Source: UBA1941 sp046329555 (lineage in GTDB: Bacteria > Bacteroidota > Bacteroidia > Chitinophagales > LD1). Taken from it: a DNA stretch of 64,000 nucleotides. Made by a program: the position numbers and the translations under genes. This document shows, in pieces, positions 25,893 through 34,930 of this stretch. A model generated the notes under the pieces. The model saw only the letters and a program-made list of their open reading frames with translations. It did no database searches and was not told the origin of the DNA. Where the stretch lies: the NCBI GenBank assembly GCA_046329555.1, contig JAXLUK010000004.1, forward strand, positions 1 to 64,000. The letters are read 5' to 3'. Within the stretch, counting starts at the first letter, position 1. Each line of letters opens with the position of its first letter.

Positions 25893-28694
25893 TTAGTTCA
25901 TTCTGAATTGCACGGTCACAAAAAATCCCACGCCTTGCATGTAGCGGTACTTTGTTGCAAACTTGTTGGGATCCTTTTCGGTATAGTCGAACCGCAATTG
26001 TTCATTTCCTGCCACCACTAAGTTTTGATTGTTGGTCATGTTATTTACGCTGGCAGTGAAAGCAAGGGCAAAGTGCTTATGAGTTTTGCGGTACACTTCA
26101 GAGAAAGTGCGATCAATATTCCAGGTGTAACCGGCATTCAAATCCATTGTAAATTGCCCCTTCAAACGCTCCTGATCCCAAATTTGATGATACAATGTTG
26201 AGCCTTTTTCAACCAAGTCGATGGCGTAGCTGGTTCTTCTGATAGGATTTACCTGAACCCACATCCAATCGAAATAGTTGAAATTCACCCCTACGCGCCA
26301 ATCTTTACCTTGATAACGCACGCCGTAGGTCATCGCCATTTGTGGCGTTCTGGCCACATTGAAACCTTTTAAGTAAACGGTTTGGTTCGCATTAACCACC
26401 TCTGCAGTATTGTCAATAGTTGTGTTTGCTGTGCCGTTCGTTATGTACTGGTAACGCCCGATAGAAGCGGCCGCATCCACTGATAAACCTTTCCAAATTT
26501 TCACATCGGCGCCAATTTCTACGCCATAATGCCTGGTGGCAATACCGGTGACCGCATAATTCACAAAATTGAAGTAGTCATCGTGAAAGAAGCGGTAGTT
26601 TTCTGTTTCGTTCTCGCGCTGTACAAAGAAGCCGGTAACTTTTACTTTGTATTTAGGGGAGGTGAAGTTATAACCTAACTCTGCCGCATAGTATTGCTCA
26701 TTTTTTAGGTTCGGCACAATATCATTCCTGATGGAAGCAGACAAGAACGAGTTTTTGAACTGGGGGGCTTGCGTGCCAACCATTGCATTCGCGTAGATAT
26801 AGTTACGGCCATTGATTTTTCCGGTAACACCCACCTTAATACCGTAATTAAAGTATGATAACTTCTTCGAATCGCCTTTAGAATTATTGAGGAATAATCC
26901 ATTTTGATAAACGCCAGTCCTCCAGAAGTAATTATGGGTAAGTTGAACACCGGCGAAGAAGTCGATATGCTTAAATCTGAAGTAAGGCTGAATAAAACCT
27001 GAGGTGCGGTGAGTTGTTTGATAGAAGTTGTAAGCAAACTCATCACCCACTTTAATAATCCGGTTTTGCGTTTCTGCATTATTCTGAGCCAGTTCAGGAG
27101 ACGAGGGAAATGACCGCTCAGCAAATTGATTGAGGTCTACATAGTAATCAGCACCTAATAAATCGCGCATTTGGCGGTAATGGCGGGTACGCTCATACTG
27201 GTAAGTGAGACCCGCAGTTAGCGAAACATGATTGTTAAAGCTGTGGTTAAATGTGGTGTTAAAGTTGAACTTTTTGGTGTCTTCCACCCGATCAGATACA
27301 AAATAGCGTGCTCTGTTTCCGGTTACGGTTTTTCCTGATATGCCATCAGCGTTTCGAATGGTATCCAAAGAATGACGATTGATATCATACAGATTATCCC
27401 AGTTTAACTGGCGAGCCGCTTCATTATAGCGAAGATAGGTAGCCAGTTGTTGTTGCGTTTCGGCATCATCAGCAAAAGAGGGTAGATTCCGGTAGTAGTC
27501 TGGCGCCGGATTTTGCGCATTGTACCAGCCTAGATCAGATCGAGATGTTTTTCCAAATGAAAATCCAACTCCGGTTAGTAATGATGTTTTTGAAGAAAAC
27601 TTGGCTTCGTGGGTTAAGATGAAAGTAGGTTCGTGGCGGCGAATTTCGTCGGCGTTACGTTTAACACCGTTTTGATAACCCCAGTAAGGATTGTAGTAAT
27701 GTGTACCTGCCAGATTTTGCATTTCAGATACGGCAGCTCCGGCGCGGCCATTGCGGGTAGGGGTACCAAACACAGTAAGTGATAACCAATGTTTGTTTTG
27801 GAAAGATTTTTCAACAGATAAAAAGTAAGCGTATCCGTCGTAGAAAGTACCCGGCTGGTAACCTTCCTTGGCCCATCTGCGAGAGAAAGAAGCCGACAAT
27901 GCCCATCCACCCTTTAGATAGCCTGTATTATAGGTAGCCATTAACCGGTTCCTGTAATTGCGGTTGGTTGCGGTATAGGAAATCTTCAATCCTTTTCGCT
28001 GATGGCCCGCCCGGGTATCAATGGCATAAACACCACCTGTATTGCCAAACGCATTGACGCTGGCTGCCATGCCATAAGAGTTATCTCTATTGAACCATAC
28101 GTCGTTTAATCCACCCCATGCACCCCAAAATACCTCGCCATTGTCGGCATCATTAACATAAACACCATTTAACAATGTGGCGAAATGGTCATTGGAAAGG
28201 CCTCTTAAGCGGAAACCGCCCTGGGCTAAACGAAAGGAAGCCGCGCTGGCAAAAACATCCCGTGATGCCGATAGCATGCTGGAGACATTCTGGTCGGAAG
28301 AAGCATCCCCTGATTCTTCATCCGAGACGCTGATGGTTGGAATATTGTCGAGCTGCAAGTTTTGAGCTGCTGCCTCGGCAGGGGCGGTTTTTTCTACGTT
28401 TTCTGTGGAATGTTCCTGAGTACACGGTTTGATGATAGATTGATACAAGGCAGAATTGCTATCTGCCAAATTGCCCATATCAGCAACTGGTACATGTTGG
28501 GCTTTTAATTTTTCATATACGCAATTACAGTAACCTTCGGCATTCAGAGGCGCACCGCTTTGCTGTATACCCTCGGTGCAGGCCTTCATGTAATTGGGTT
28601 TGAAATCAGGCGCGCTATATACATCGCCTTCCTGCGCCATAAGGTGCAGCGAGCCGAGTGTCATTCCTATGATAGTAAGTAAACGAAATTGCAT
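25893..28694 (-). CDS. TonB-dependent receptor with an N-terminal four-Cys domain
   Basis: The 933-residue outer-membrane receptor has a signal peptide ending HLMAQ. Residues about 33-95 form a small helical domain with Cys39, Cys56, Cys58 and Cys91, in the place normally taken by a carboxypeptidase-regulatory-like domain. The plug follows at about 120-240 (FRLAQGGFRLRGLSNDHFATLLNGV), then a large barrel ending in FFVTVQFRMN with a C-terminal aromatic-x-Phe-type strand. It is co-transcribed with the DUF5689 lipoprotein. The cargo is unknown. The extra domain may bind a partner or redox cofactor, which is inference. Confidence 0.88.
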   Translation of the reverse strand: MQFRLLTIIGMTLGSLHLMAQEGDVYSAPDFKPNYMKACTEGIQQSGAPLNAEGYCNCVYEKLKAQHVPVADMGNLADSNSALYQSIIKPCTQEHSTENVEKTAPAEAAAQNLQLDNIPTISVSDEESGDASSDQNVSSMLSASRDVFASAASFRLAQGGFRLRGLSNDHFATLLNGVYVNDADNGEVFWGAWGGLNDVWFNRDNSYGMAASVNAFGNTGGVYAIDTRAGHQRKGLKISYTATNRNYRNRLMATYNTGYLKGGWALSASFSRRWAKEGYQPGTFYDGYAYFLSVEKSFQNKHWLSLTVFGTPTRNGRAGAAVSEMQNLAGTHYYNPYWGYQNGVKRNADEIRRHEPTFILTHEAKFSSKTSLLTGVGFSFGKTSRSDLGWYNAQNPAPDYYRNLPSFADDAETQQQLATYLRYNEAARQLNWDNLYDINRHSLDTIRNADGISGKTVTGNRARYFVSDRVEDTKKFNFNTTFNHSFNNHVSLTAGLTYQYERTRHYRQMRDLLGADYYVDLNQFAERSFPSSPELAQNNAETQNRIIKVGDEFAYNFYQTTHRTSGFIQPYFRFKHIDFFAGVQLTHNYFWRTGVYQNGLFLNNSKGDSKKLSYFNYGIKVGVTGKINGRNYIYANAMVGTQAPQFKNSFLSASIRNDIVPNLKNEQYYAAELGYNFTSPKYKVKVTGFFVQRENETENYRFFHDDYFNFVNYAVTGIATRHYGVEIGADVKIWKGLSVDAAASIGRYQYITNGTANTTIDNTAEVVNANQTVYLKGFNVARTPQMAMTYGVRYQGKDWRVGVNFNYFDWMWVQVNPIRRTSYAIDLVEKGSTLYHQIWDQERLKGQFTMDLNAGYTWNIDRTFSEVYRKTHKHFALAFTASVNNMTNNQNLVVAGNEQLRFDYTEKDPNKFATKYRYMQGVGFFVTVQFRMN

Positions 28695-28886
28695 GTTTTC
28701 GAATTAGCGGACGAAAGTAACCATTTCATATAGCCCTGCAACCGGAGGTTATTATCTAATTGTTAAGAATCGGCTAACCGAAAAAATGCTGTTTTGATTG
28801 AATAGCAGGGGAAATCTGTTTCAACTTGATAATTTTGAACGTTATAGCCAATTAGCATCGGCTGTAGTTGAATTAGAATTCAGGAT

Positions 28887-30449
28887 ATGATTTTAACCAT
28901 TGATCTGGGTACCTCAGGTCCGAAAGTTTCGGTTTTTGATAAACAAGGGCAATTGATTGATGCGGCCTTTTTTGAGGTTCCATTAATATTTACGGAAGAT
29001 GGCGGCATTGAACAAAATCCTGCCGATTGGATTTCAGCCATTGAGCAAGCGTATAAGAGCATACGTGGGCGAGGCTTGTTTAAACCTGAGCACATTCAGG
29101 CCATTAGTGTAACATCGCAATGGAGCGGAACGGTTGCTGCCGATGAAAATGGACAGCCGCTGATGAATGCGATTATCTGGATGGATGCGCGAGGGGTGAA
29201 GCAGGCGCAAAAGCTGGTAGGTGGTGCCATTCGGGTGGAAGGCTATTATGCTGTGGGCAAGTTGTTGAAATGGCTGCGCATTACTGGCGGTGCGCCCTCG
29301 AAAGGCGGGAAGGATTCTATTGCTCACATTCTATTTATAAAGGAAGAACGACCAGAAATTTACCGTCGAACGGCAAAATTTTTGGAACCGAAAGATTGGC
29401 TCAATTGCTGGTTGTCGGGGCAGATGGTATCCAGCTATGATGCCATTACCTTGTATTGGATTACCGATAATAGGGATATCAATAATGTTAAATACGATGC
29501 TGAATTGTTAGCCTGGACAGGAATCGACAGAAAGAAACTACCTGATTTAGTGCCAACTAATTCCATTTTGGGTACGGTGAAAGACGAGCTGAAGCAGCGT
29601 TGGGGGCTAAGCGATAATGTGTTGTTGATTAGCGGTTCGCCGGATACCCATTCTGCTGCGGTGGGCAGTGGTGCCGTACGCGATTACGATACGCATTTGT
29701 ATATTGGAACGTCTTCCTGGATGATTTGCCATTTGCCGGTGAAAAAGACGGATATCTTCCATAATATGGGTTCAATTCCGGGTGGAATTCCGGGGAAGTA
29801 TATTTTGGTCAATGAGCAGGAGACGACAGGTGCCTGTTTAAATTTTGCACGTAACAACATTTTTTATGCGGAAGATGCACTGCGTGAACAAGGCGCGCCT
29901 AAAGATTTCTACCACAAGATTGATGATATTGCTGCTACCGTTCACGCGGGAAGTGATGGCCTGATGTTTTTACCCTGGCTGAATGGGGAGCGCTCGCCGT
30001 TTGATGAACATTTGGCGCGTGGCGGCTTCTACAATATGAGTTTGAAACATACCCGTTCGCACATGCTTCGGGCTATTTTAGAGGGTGTGGCCATGAATAA
30101 TCGGTGGCTGCGGGTGTATTTTGAAAAGTTGATTGGTAAAAAATTGGAGGCTATTAATTTTATAGGTGGCGGCGCGAATTCTGATACCTGGAGTCAGATT
30201 CAGGCGGATGTGATGGACCGGCCCATTCACCAAATGAAGGATCCGGTAGCGGCCAATTCCAGGGGAGCGGCCTTGCTGGCGTTATTGGCGCTAAAGGAGG
30301 TGGAGGTGAGTCAGATTCCGACGTTGGTGCCGGTGAAGCAGACCTATTATCCCGATAAAAAGAATGCCCAGTTATACCGGGAGCGGTTTAAGATTTATGT
30401 GGAGGTTTTTGAGAAGAACAAGGAAATTTGGAAAAAATTAAATGGTTGA
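28887..30449 (+). CDS. FGGY-family carbohydrate kinase (xylulokinase-like)
   Basis: The 520-residue protein has the family's N-terminal phosphate motif DLGTSGPKVSVFD near 5-17, the substrate loop IIWMDARG near 95-102, and the second ATPase-fold part GSPDTHSAAVGSGAV and LYIGTSSW. The C-terminal part has FIGGGANSDTW near 422-432. Its closest look is xylulokinase or a related pentulose kinase, but the sugar cannot be assigned. No isomerase or transporter is adjacent. A TAATTTTG element at 28830-28837 fits a -7 box. Confidence 0.85.
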   Translation: MILTIDLGTSGPKVSVFDKQGQLIDAAFFEVPLIFTEDGGIEQNPADWISAIEQAYKSIRGRGLFKPEHIQAISVTSQWSGTVAADENGQPLMNAIIWMDARGVKQAQKLVGGAIRVEGYYAVGKLLKWLRITGGAPSKGGKDSIAHILFIKEERPEIYRRTAKFLEPKDWLNCWLSGQMVSSYDAITLYWITDNRDINNVKYDAELLAWTGIDRKKLPDLVPTNSILGTVKDELKQRWGLSDNVLLISGSPDTHSAAVGSGAVRDYDTHLYIGTSSWMICHLPVKKTDIFHNMGSIPGGIPGKYILVNEQETTGACLNFARNNIFYAEDALREQGAPKDFYHKIDDIAATVHAGSDGLMFLPWLNGERSPFDEHLARGGFYNMSLKHTRSHMLRAILEGVAMNNRWLRVYFEKLIGKKLEAINFIGGGANSDTWSQIQADVMDRPIHQMKDPVAANSRGAALLALLALKEVEVSQIPTLVPVKQTYYPDKKNAQLYRERFKIYVEVFEKNKEIWKKLNG

Positions 30450-30529
30450 TTGCTGGTGAATCAGGGCATTTCGTATAGCGCAATTTACTAACTTTGCTCT
30501 TGTATATTTTAATGGTCGGTTTCGCGGGA

Positions 30530-30687
30530 TTGTCCCCAAATAGCGCTAAGCGCGAGGGGCTGTAAGGGCCACCCGGTTTATCGGGTGGGTGCGCAGGCGA
30601 AGCGAAGCGGAGCCGTAGCACGGGAGCCAGCCATCGGCTGGCGGACCCCTGCAAGACCCGGCCCCGGTTTACCGGGGCGCGCCAAAA
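30530..30687 (+). repeat. GC-rich multi-hairpin dispersed element
   Basis: This 319-base intergenic region holds a run of stable hairpins: CCACCCG/CGGGTGG, GCCAGCC/GGCTGGC and GCCCCGG/CCGGGGC. It also carries the cores GAAGCGAAGCGGAGCC and GTAGCACG and the ending GGCGCGCCA. The last parts align with the 3' halves of the elements at 35472-35682 and 38549-38758. It separates the kinase from the rpsL promoter and could also end kinase transcription. Confidence 0.6.
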
Positions 30688-30718
30688 TTAAGAATGTCGA
30701 TAATTTTTTTTTGGCGCA

Positions 30719-30749
30719 TTGGTAATATCCATAATTAAGTTTACTTTTG
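30719..30749 (+). promoter_or_regulatory. Bacteroidota-type promoter of rpsL
   Basis: TTGG at 30719-30722 (a near match to the -33 TTTG) is 19 bases from TACTTTTG at 30742-30749 (TAnnTTTG). The predicted start of transcription lies about 12-14 bases before the rpsL ATG. Confidence 0.65.
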
Positions 30750-30768
30750 CCGTCCCAAAAAAGGAAGA

Positions 30769-31176
30769 ATGCCTACAATTCAACAGTTAGTTCGCAAATC
30801 GCGCACCATTATCCGCGCTAAATCGAAGAGCCGCGCATTGGATGCTTGTCCACAACGCCGTGGTGTTTGTACCCGTGTTTATACCACCACTCCGAAGAAG
30901 CCGAATTCGGCGCTGCGCAAAGTGGCTAAGGTGCGTTTGACGAACGCCATCGAGGTTATTGCCTATATTCCGGGTGAAGGTCACAATCTGCAGGAGCACT
31001 CGATCGTATTGATTCGCGGTGGCCGGGTAAAAGACTTGCCAGGTGTTCGTTACCATATCGTTCGCGGCTCATTGGATACTGCGGGCGTAGAAAATCGCAA
31101 GAAAAGTCGTTCTAAGTACGGAACAAAACGTCCGAAAGCAGGTGCTGCACCAGCTGCCGGCGCGAAAAAGAAATAA
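30769..31176 (+). CDS. rpsL: 30S ribosomal protein S12
   Basis: The 135-residue S12 lies at the decoding centre. It has the conserved TTTPKKPNSALRK and GGRVKDLPGVRYH segments. The lysines tied to streptomycin sensitivity in other bacteria (first K of PKKPNS and K of RVKDLP) are wild type. The C-terminus is extended with Ala/Gly/Lys-rich sequence. It heads rpsL-rpsG-fusA-rpsJ, the str operon. Confidence 0.98.
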   Translation: MPTIQQLVRKSRTIIRAKSKSRALDACPQRRGVCTRVYTTTPKKPNSALRKVAKVRLTNAIEVIAYIPGEGHNLQEHSIVLIRGGRVKDLPGVRYHIVRGSLDTAGVENRKKSRSKYGTKRPKAGAAPAAGAKKK

Positions 31177-31198
31177 AGAAACAGTAATTGCATAAATC

Positions 31199-31666
31199 AT
31201 GAGAAAAGCAAGAGCTCCGAAGCGTTATTTACAGCCAGATCCGAAATTCGGTGATCCGGTAGTTACGCAATTCGTTAACAACTTAATGTACGAAGGAAAG
31301 AAATCAATTGCCTATGCGGCGTTTTACAATGCATTGGATTTGATTGAAGAGCGTACGAAGGAAAATCCATTGGAAATTTGGCGTAAAGCAGTTCAAAACT
31401 GCAGCCCTTCGGTTGAAGTGAAGAGCAAGCGTATTGGCGGTGCGAACTTCCAGGTTCCTGTAGAAGTTCGTCCGGAGCGTCGTTTATCTGTGGCTATCAA
31501 GTGGTTAGTGCAATACAGCCGCGAGCGCAACGGTAAAACCATTGCCGACAAGCTAGCCAACGAGTTAGTTGCTGCATCAAAAGGTGAAGGTGGTGCCTTC
31601 AAAAAGAAAGAAGACGTTCACCGTATGGCAGAGGCCAACAAAGCGTTCTCGCATTTCAAATTCTAA
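31199..31666 (+). CDS. rpsG: 30S ribosomal protein S7
   Basis: The 155-residue S7 initiates assembly of the 30S head and contacts the E site. It shows the family segments MRKARAPKR, PKFGDPVVTQFVNNLM, KSKRIGGANFQVPVEV and AIKWLVQYSRERNGKT. It is second in the str operon, with 22 bases to rpsL and 33 to fusA. Confidence 0.98.
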   Translation: MRKARAPKRYLQPDPKFGDPVVTQFVNNLMYEGKKSIAYAAFYNALDLIEERTKENPLEIWRKAVQNCSPSVEVKSKRIGGANFQVPVEVRPERRLSVAIKWLVQYSRERNGKTIADKLANELVAASKGEGGAFKKKEDVHRMAEANKAFSHFKF

Positions 31667-31699
31667 AAATGAGAATTCCGCTACTTGCGGAACCAATAA

Positions 31700-33820
31700 A
31701 TGGGAAAAGACCTTAGTTATACCAGAAATATCGGAATCGCCGCTCACATTGATGCGGGAAAAACAACTACAACGGAGCGCATCCTGTACTACACCGGGGT
31801 GAACTACAAAATTGGTGAGGTGCATGATGGCGCCGCTACCATGGACTGGATGGAGCAGGAGCAGGAGCGTGGTATTACCATTACTTCTGCGGCTACCCGT
31901 TGCGCCTGGACCTGGAAAAACAAAAAGTACGATATTAACATCATTGATACCCCGGGGCACGTGGATTTCACTGTGGAAGTGAACCGTTCGTTGCGCGTTC
32001 TGGATGGTTTGGTGTTCCTGTTTTCGGCTGTAGATGGTGTTGAGCCTCAGTCGGAGACGAACTGGCGTTTGGCTGACAACTACCATGTTGCCCGCTTGGG
32101 TTTTGTGAATAAAATGGACCGTCAGGGTGCTGATTTCTTCAATGTGGTGAAGCAAGTGAATACCATGTTGGGTTCAACGCCCATGGTGATGCAGATTCCA
32201 ATTGGTAACGAGGAGAATTTTAAAGGTGTGGTTGACTTGGTTACCAACGAGGCCATTATCTGGAATGAAGAAGACCGTGGTATGACTTACACGGTGATTG
32301 AAACGCCTGCTGACTTAGTGGATGATGTGAAGCATTATCGCGAGAAGATGCTGGAGCAAGTAGCTGAGTTCGACGATACGTTGATGGAGAAATACTTTGC
32401 CGATCCTAATTCGATTACAGCAGAAGAAATTCGCGCTGCAGTTCGTCAGGCGGTAATTGCTCAGAAAGTTGTTCCAATGTTCTGTGGATCAAGCTTTAAG
32501 AACAAGGGAGTTCAAGCGGTACTGGATGCGGTTTGCGCTATTTTGCCTTCTCCGCAAGATAAGAAAGAGGTTAAAGGAACTAATCCGGATACCGATCAGG
32601 AAATTACCCGCAAGCCGGATACTGATGATCCGTTTGCCGCTTTGGCGTTCAAAATTGCTACCGATCCTTATGTGGGTCGCTTGGCTTACTTCCGGGTGTA
32701 TTCCGGTGGATTGGATGCGGGATCTTATGTTTATAATTCGCGTACAGGCAAGAACGAGCGTATTTCCCGTTTGTTCCAGATGCACGCGAACAAGCAAAAT
32801 CCGGTTGAGCGCGTTGAAGCCGGTGATATTGCGGCTGCCGTAGGTTTTAAAGATATTCGCACTGGTGACACACTTTGCGACGAAAAGAACAAGATTGTTC
32901 TGGAATCGATGAAGTTCCCTGAGCCGGTAATTTCTGTGGCTATTGAGCCTAAAACACAGAAAGATACGGATAAAATGGGTATGGCTTTGGCGAAATTGGC
33001 CGAAGAGGATCCAACTTTCCGTGTGAGCTTTGATGATGCCACCAGCCAGACGATTATTTCTGGTATGGGTGAATTGCACCTGGAAATTTTGATCGACCGT
33101 ATGCGTCGTGAATTCAAGGTGGAATGTAACCAAGGCGCACCTCAAGTAAATTATCGCGAGCGTCTCACTAAAACAGTGGAGCACCGTGAGTTATACAAGA
33201 AACAATCGGGTGGTCGTGGTAAGTATGCCGATATCAAGGTAGAGATCGGTCCGATGGATGCAGATCAGGAGAAGCAAGAAGGTTTACAGTTTGTGAACGA
33301 TATTTTCGGCGGATCAGTACCTCGTGAATTTATCCCGGCTATTGAAAAGGGTTTCAAGGAAGCCATGAAGACGGGTGTTTTGGCGGGTTACGAGTTGGAT
33401 AATTTGAAAGTGCGTTTGTTCGACGGTGGTTTCCACGCAGTTGACTCAGATGCGTTATCGTTCGAATTGTGTGCTAAACTGGCTTTCCGTCATGCTGCGA
33501 AGTTGGCCGGGCCGGTTTTAATGGAGCCAATCATGAAACTGGAAATCGTTACACCTGATGAAAATACAGGTGATGTTGTAGGTGACTTGAACCGTCGCCG
33601 CGGTATGGTTGAGGGCATGGAAGCCAAGCTTAATGCTCAGGTAATCAAGGCAAAAGTGCCATTGAGTGAAATGTTTGGTTACGTTACTCAGTTACGTACT
33701 TTGACTTCAGGCCGTGCCACCTCATCGATGGAATTCTGGAATTACGCACCTGCTCCGGAAGGCGTAGCTAAGGCCGTAATAGCCAAAAACAGCGGTAAGA
33801 TTAAAGTAGAAGAGGAATAA
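31700..33820 (+). CDS. fusA: Elongation factor G
   Basis: The 706-residue GTPase drives ribosomal translocation. Its G domain has AHIDAGKTTTTERILYYTG (G1), the RGITITSAAT switch I region, DTPGHVDFTVEV (G3) and NKMDRQGADF (G4). Domains II-V follow, with GELHLEI in domain III and the domain-V part RRRGMVEGME. The length is normal. No tuf gene follows, as is common in Bacteroidota. Confidence 0.98.
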   Translation: MGKDLSYTRNIGIAAHIDAGKTTTTERILYYTGVNYKIGEVHDGAATMDWMEQEQERGITITSAATRCAWTWKNKKYDINIIDTPGHVDFTVEVNRSLRVLDGLVFLFSAVDGVEPQSETNWRLADNYHVARLGFVNKMDRQGADFFNVVKQVNTMLGSTPMVMQIPIGNEENFKGVVDLVTNEAIIWNEEDRGMTYTVIETPADLVDDVKHYREKMLEQVAEFDDTLMEKYFADPNSITAEEIRAAVRQAVIAQKVVPMFCGSSFKNKGVQAVLDAVCAILPSPQDKKEVKGTNPDTDQEITRKPDTDDPFAALAFKIATDPYVGRLAYFRVYSGGLDAGSYVYNSRTGKNERISRLFQMHANKQNPVERVEAGDIAAAVGFKDIRTGDTLCDEKNKIVLESMKFPEPVISVAIEPKTQKDTDKMGMALAKLAEEDPTFRVSFDDATSQTIISGMGELHLEILIDRMRREFKVECNQGAPQVNYRERLTKTVEHRELYKKQSGGRGKYADIKVEIGPMDADQEKQEGLQFVNDIFGGSVPREFIPAIEKGFKEAMKTGVLAGYELDNLKVRLFDGGFHAVDSDALSFELCAKLAFRHAAKLAGPVLMEPIMKLEIVTPDENTGDVVGDLNRRRGMVEGMEAKLNAQVIKAKVPLSEMFGYVTQLRTLTSGRATSSMEFWNYAPAPEGVAKAVIAKNSGKIKVEEE

Positions 33821-33845
33821 TTCAATAAAACAAAAATCGTTCTTT

Positions 33846-34151
33846 ATGAGCCAGCGGATTCGCATTAAATTGAAAAGCTACGACCACAACTTGGTGGACA
33901 AAAGCGCAGAGAAAATTGTAAAAACAGTGAAGTCAACGGGAGCTGTGGTAAGCGGTCCGGTGCCATTGCCTACGCACAAAAACATCTTTACGGTATTGCG
34001 TTCCCCGCACGTGAATGCGAACTCTAAAGAGCAGTTTCAACTGTGTACGTATAAGCGCCTGATTGATATCTACTCATCATCTTCAAAAACTGTTGATGCG
34101 TTGATGCGTTTGGAGCTGCCAAGCGGCGTTGAAGTAGAAATTAAGGCGTAG
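33846..34151 (+). CDS. rpsJ: 30S ribosomal protein S10
   Basis: The 101-residue S10 has the typical RIRIKLKSYDHNLVDKSAEKI start, GPVPLPTHKNIFTVLRSPHVN, and the end LMRLELPSGVEVEIKA. It normally starts the S10 operon with rplC a few bases behind. Here a 144-base gap with a terminator-like element and a new promoter follows, so it looks like the last gene of the rpsL transcript. Confidence 0.98.
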   Translation: MSQRIRIKLKSYDHNLVDKSAEKIVKTVKSTGAVVSGPVPLPTHKNIFTVLRSPHVNANSKEQFQLCTYKRLIDIYSSSSKTVDALMRLELPSGVEVEIKA

Positions 34152-34157
34152 TATTGC

Positions 34158-34193
34158 CAGACATTTGGGATTTATGTCCTGTCAGATTTTTTT
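34158..34193 (+). terminator. Weak terminator or attenuator after rpsJ
   Basis: CAGACAT (34158-34164) pairs with ATGT-C-CTG (34174-34181, one bulged C), and a seven-base T-run lies at 34187-34193. The stem is weak and separated from the T-run by five bases, so partial termination is plausible. Confidence 0.45.
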
Positions 34194-34221
34194 GGCCGGA
34201 CCGCTAAAGCAACTATATTTC
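34191..34221 (+). promoter_or_regulatory. rplC: Bacteroidota-type promoter of rplC
   Basis: TTTG at 34191-34194 is followed after exactly 19 bases by TATATTTC at 34214-34221, which matches TAnnTTTG except for the last base. It lies directly after the rpsJ terminator and would give a start near 34228, so rplC can be transcribed on its own. Confidence 0.6.
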
Positions 34222-34224
34222 GGG

Positions 34225-34262
34225 AAACCCCGGTATTCAGCTTTGGCAGAATTCCGGGGTTT
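34225..34262 (+). other. Stable 5'-leader hairpin of rplC mRNA
   Basis: AAACCCCGG (34225-34233) pairs with CCGGGGTTT (34254-34262). One T-T mismatch separates this from an inner ATTC (34235-34238)/GAAT (34249-34252) stem around a 10-base loop. If the promoter call is right, it forms the very 5' end of the rplC mRNA. It could be a ribosomal-protein binding site, an RNA stabiliser or an attenuator, since a short T-run follows. Confidence 0.55.
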
Positions 34263-34295
34263 TGAATTTTAAACGAAAAAATAAAAAAGAATACA

Positions 34296-34910
34296 ATGAA
34301 AGGATTATTAGGAAAAAAGGCCGGTATGACATCGGTGTTCATCAATGGTGAGCAAGTAGGTGTAACGGTTGTAGATGTTACTGGTAATGTGGTAACTCAA
34401 GTAAAAACAGAAGCTACTGACGGTTATAACGCGGTTCAGGTAGGTTTTGATGACAAGCGTGAAAAGTCTACTAACAAAGCTGAACAAGGTCATGCCAAGA
34501 AGGCGAACACTTCAGTAAAGCGTCATTACGTAGAGTACCGCGATTTTGATTTCGAAAAGAATGTAGGAGATACGATTGGTGTGGAGACTTTTGCAGAGGG
34601 CGACAAAGTGAACGTAGTAGGTATTTCGAAAGGTAAAGGTTTTCAGGGTGTGGTTAAACGCCATGGATTCTCGGGTGTAGGCATGGGCAGTCACGGTCAG
34701 CACGACCGTATGCGCGCTCCGGGTTCAGTAGGTGCCTCTTCAGATCCTAGCCGCGTATTGAAAGGTATGCGCATGGCCGGCCGCATGGGTGGTGATCGTG
34801 TAAAGACGAAGAATGTGAAGATTGTAAAGATCATGGCTGAAAAGAACCTGATTTTAATTAAAGGTTCTGTTCCTGGTGCTATTGGCAGCTATGTGAGCAT
34901 TGAAATCTAA
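34296..34910 (+). CDS. rplC: 50S ribosomal protein L3
   Basis: The 204-residue L3 is complete: MKGLLGKKAGMTSVF at the start, GISKGKGFQGVVKRHGF and the SHGQHDRMRAPGSVG loop near the peptidyl-transferase centre, and GRMGGDRVKTKNVKIVKI near the end. It is normally followed at once by rplD, rplW and rplB. Here a strong terminator and then msrB follow, so it forms a single-gene unit. Confidence 0.98.
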   Translation: MKGLLGKKAGMTSVFINGEQVGVTVVDVTGNVVTQVKTEATDGYNAVQVGFDDKREKSTNKAEQGHAKKANTSVKRHYVEYRDFDFEKNVGDTIGVETFAEGDKVNVVGISKGKGFQGVVKRHGFSGVGMGSHGQHDRMRAPGSVGASSDPSRVLKGMRMAGRMGGDRVKTKNVKIVKIMAEKNLILIKGSVPGAIGSYVSIEI

Positions 34911-34930
34911 TAACCATCCTAATAAATGGT

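Noticed and set aside
31577..32155. Open frame of 192 codons opposite rpsG/fusA
   Set aside because: It crosses two certain genes on the other strand and has a His-rich, non-protein-like composition.
32489..33184. Open frame of 231 codons opposite fusA
   Set aside because: fusA is certain by its motifs, and the antisense frame has no recognisable domain.
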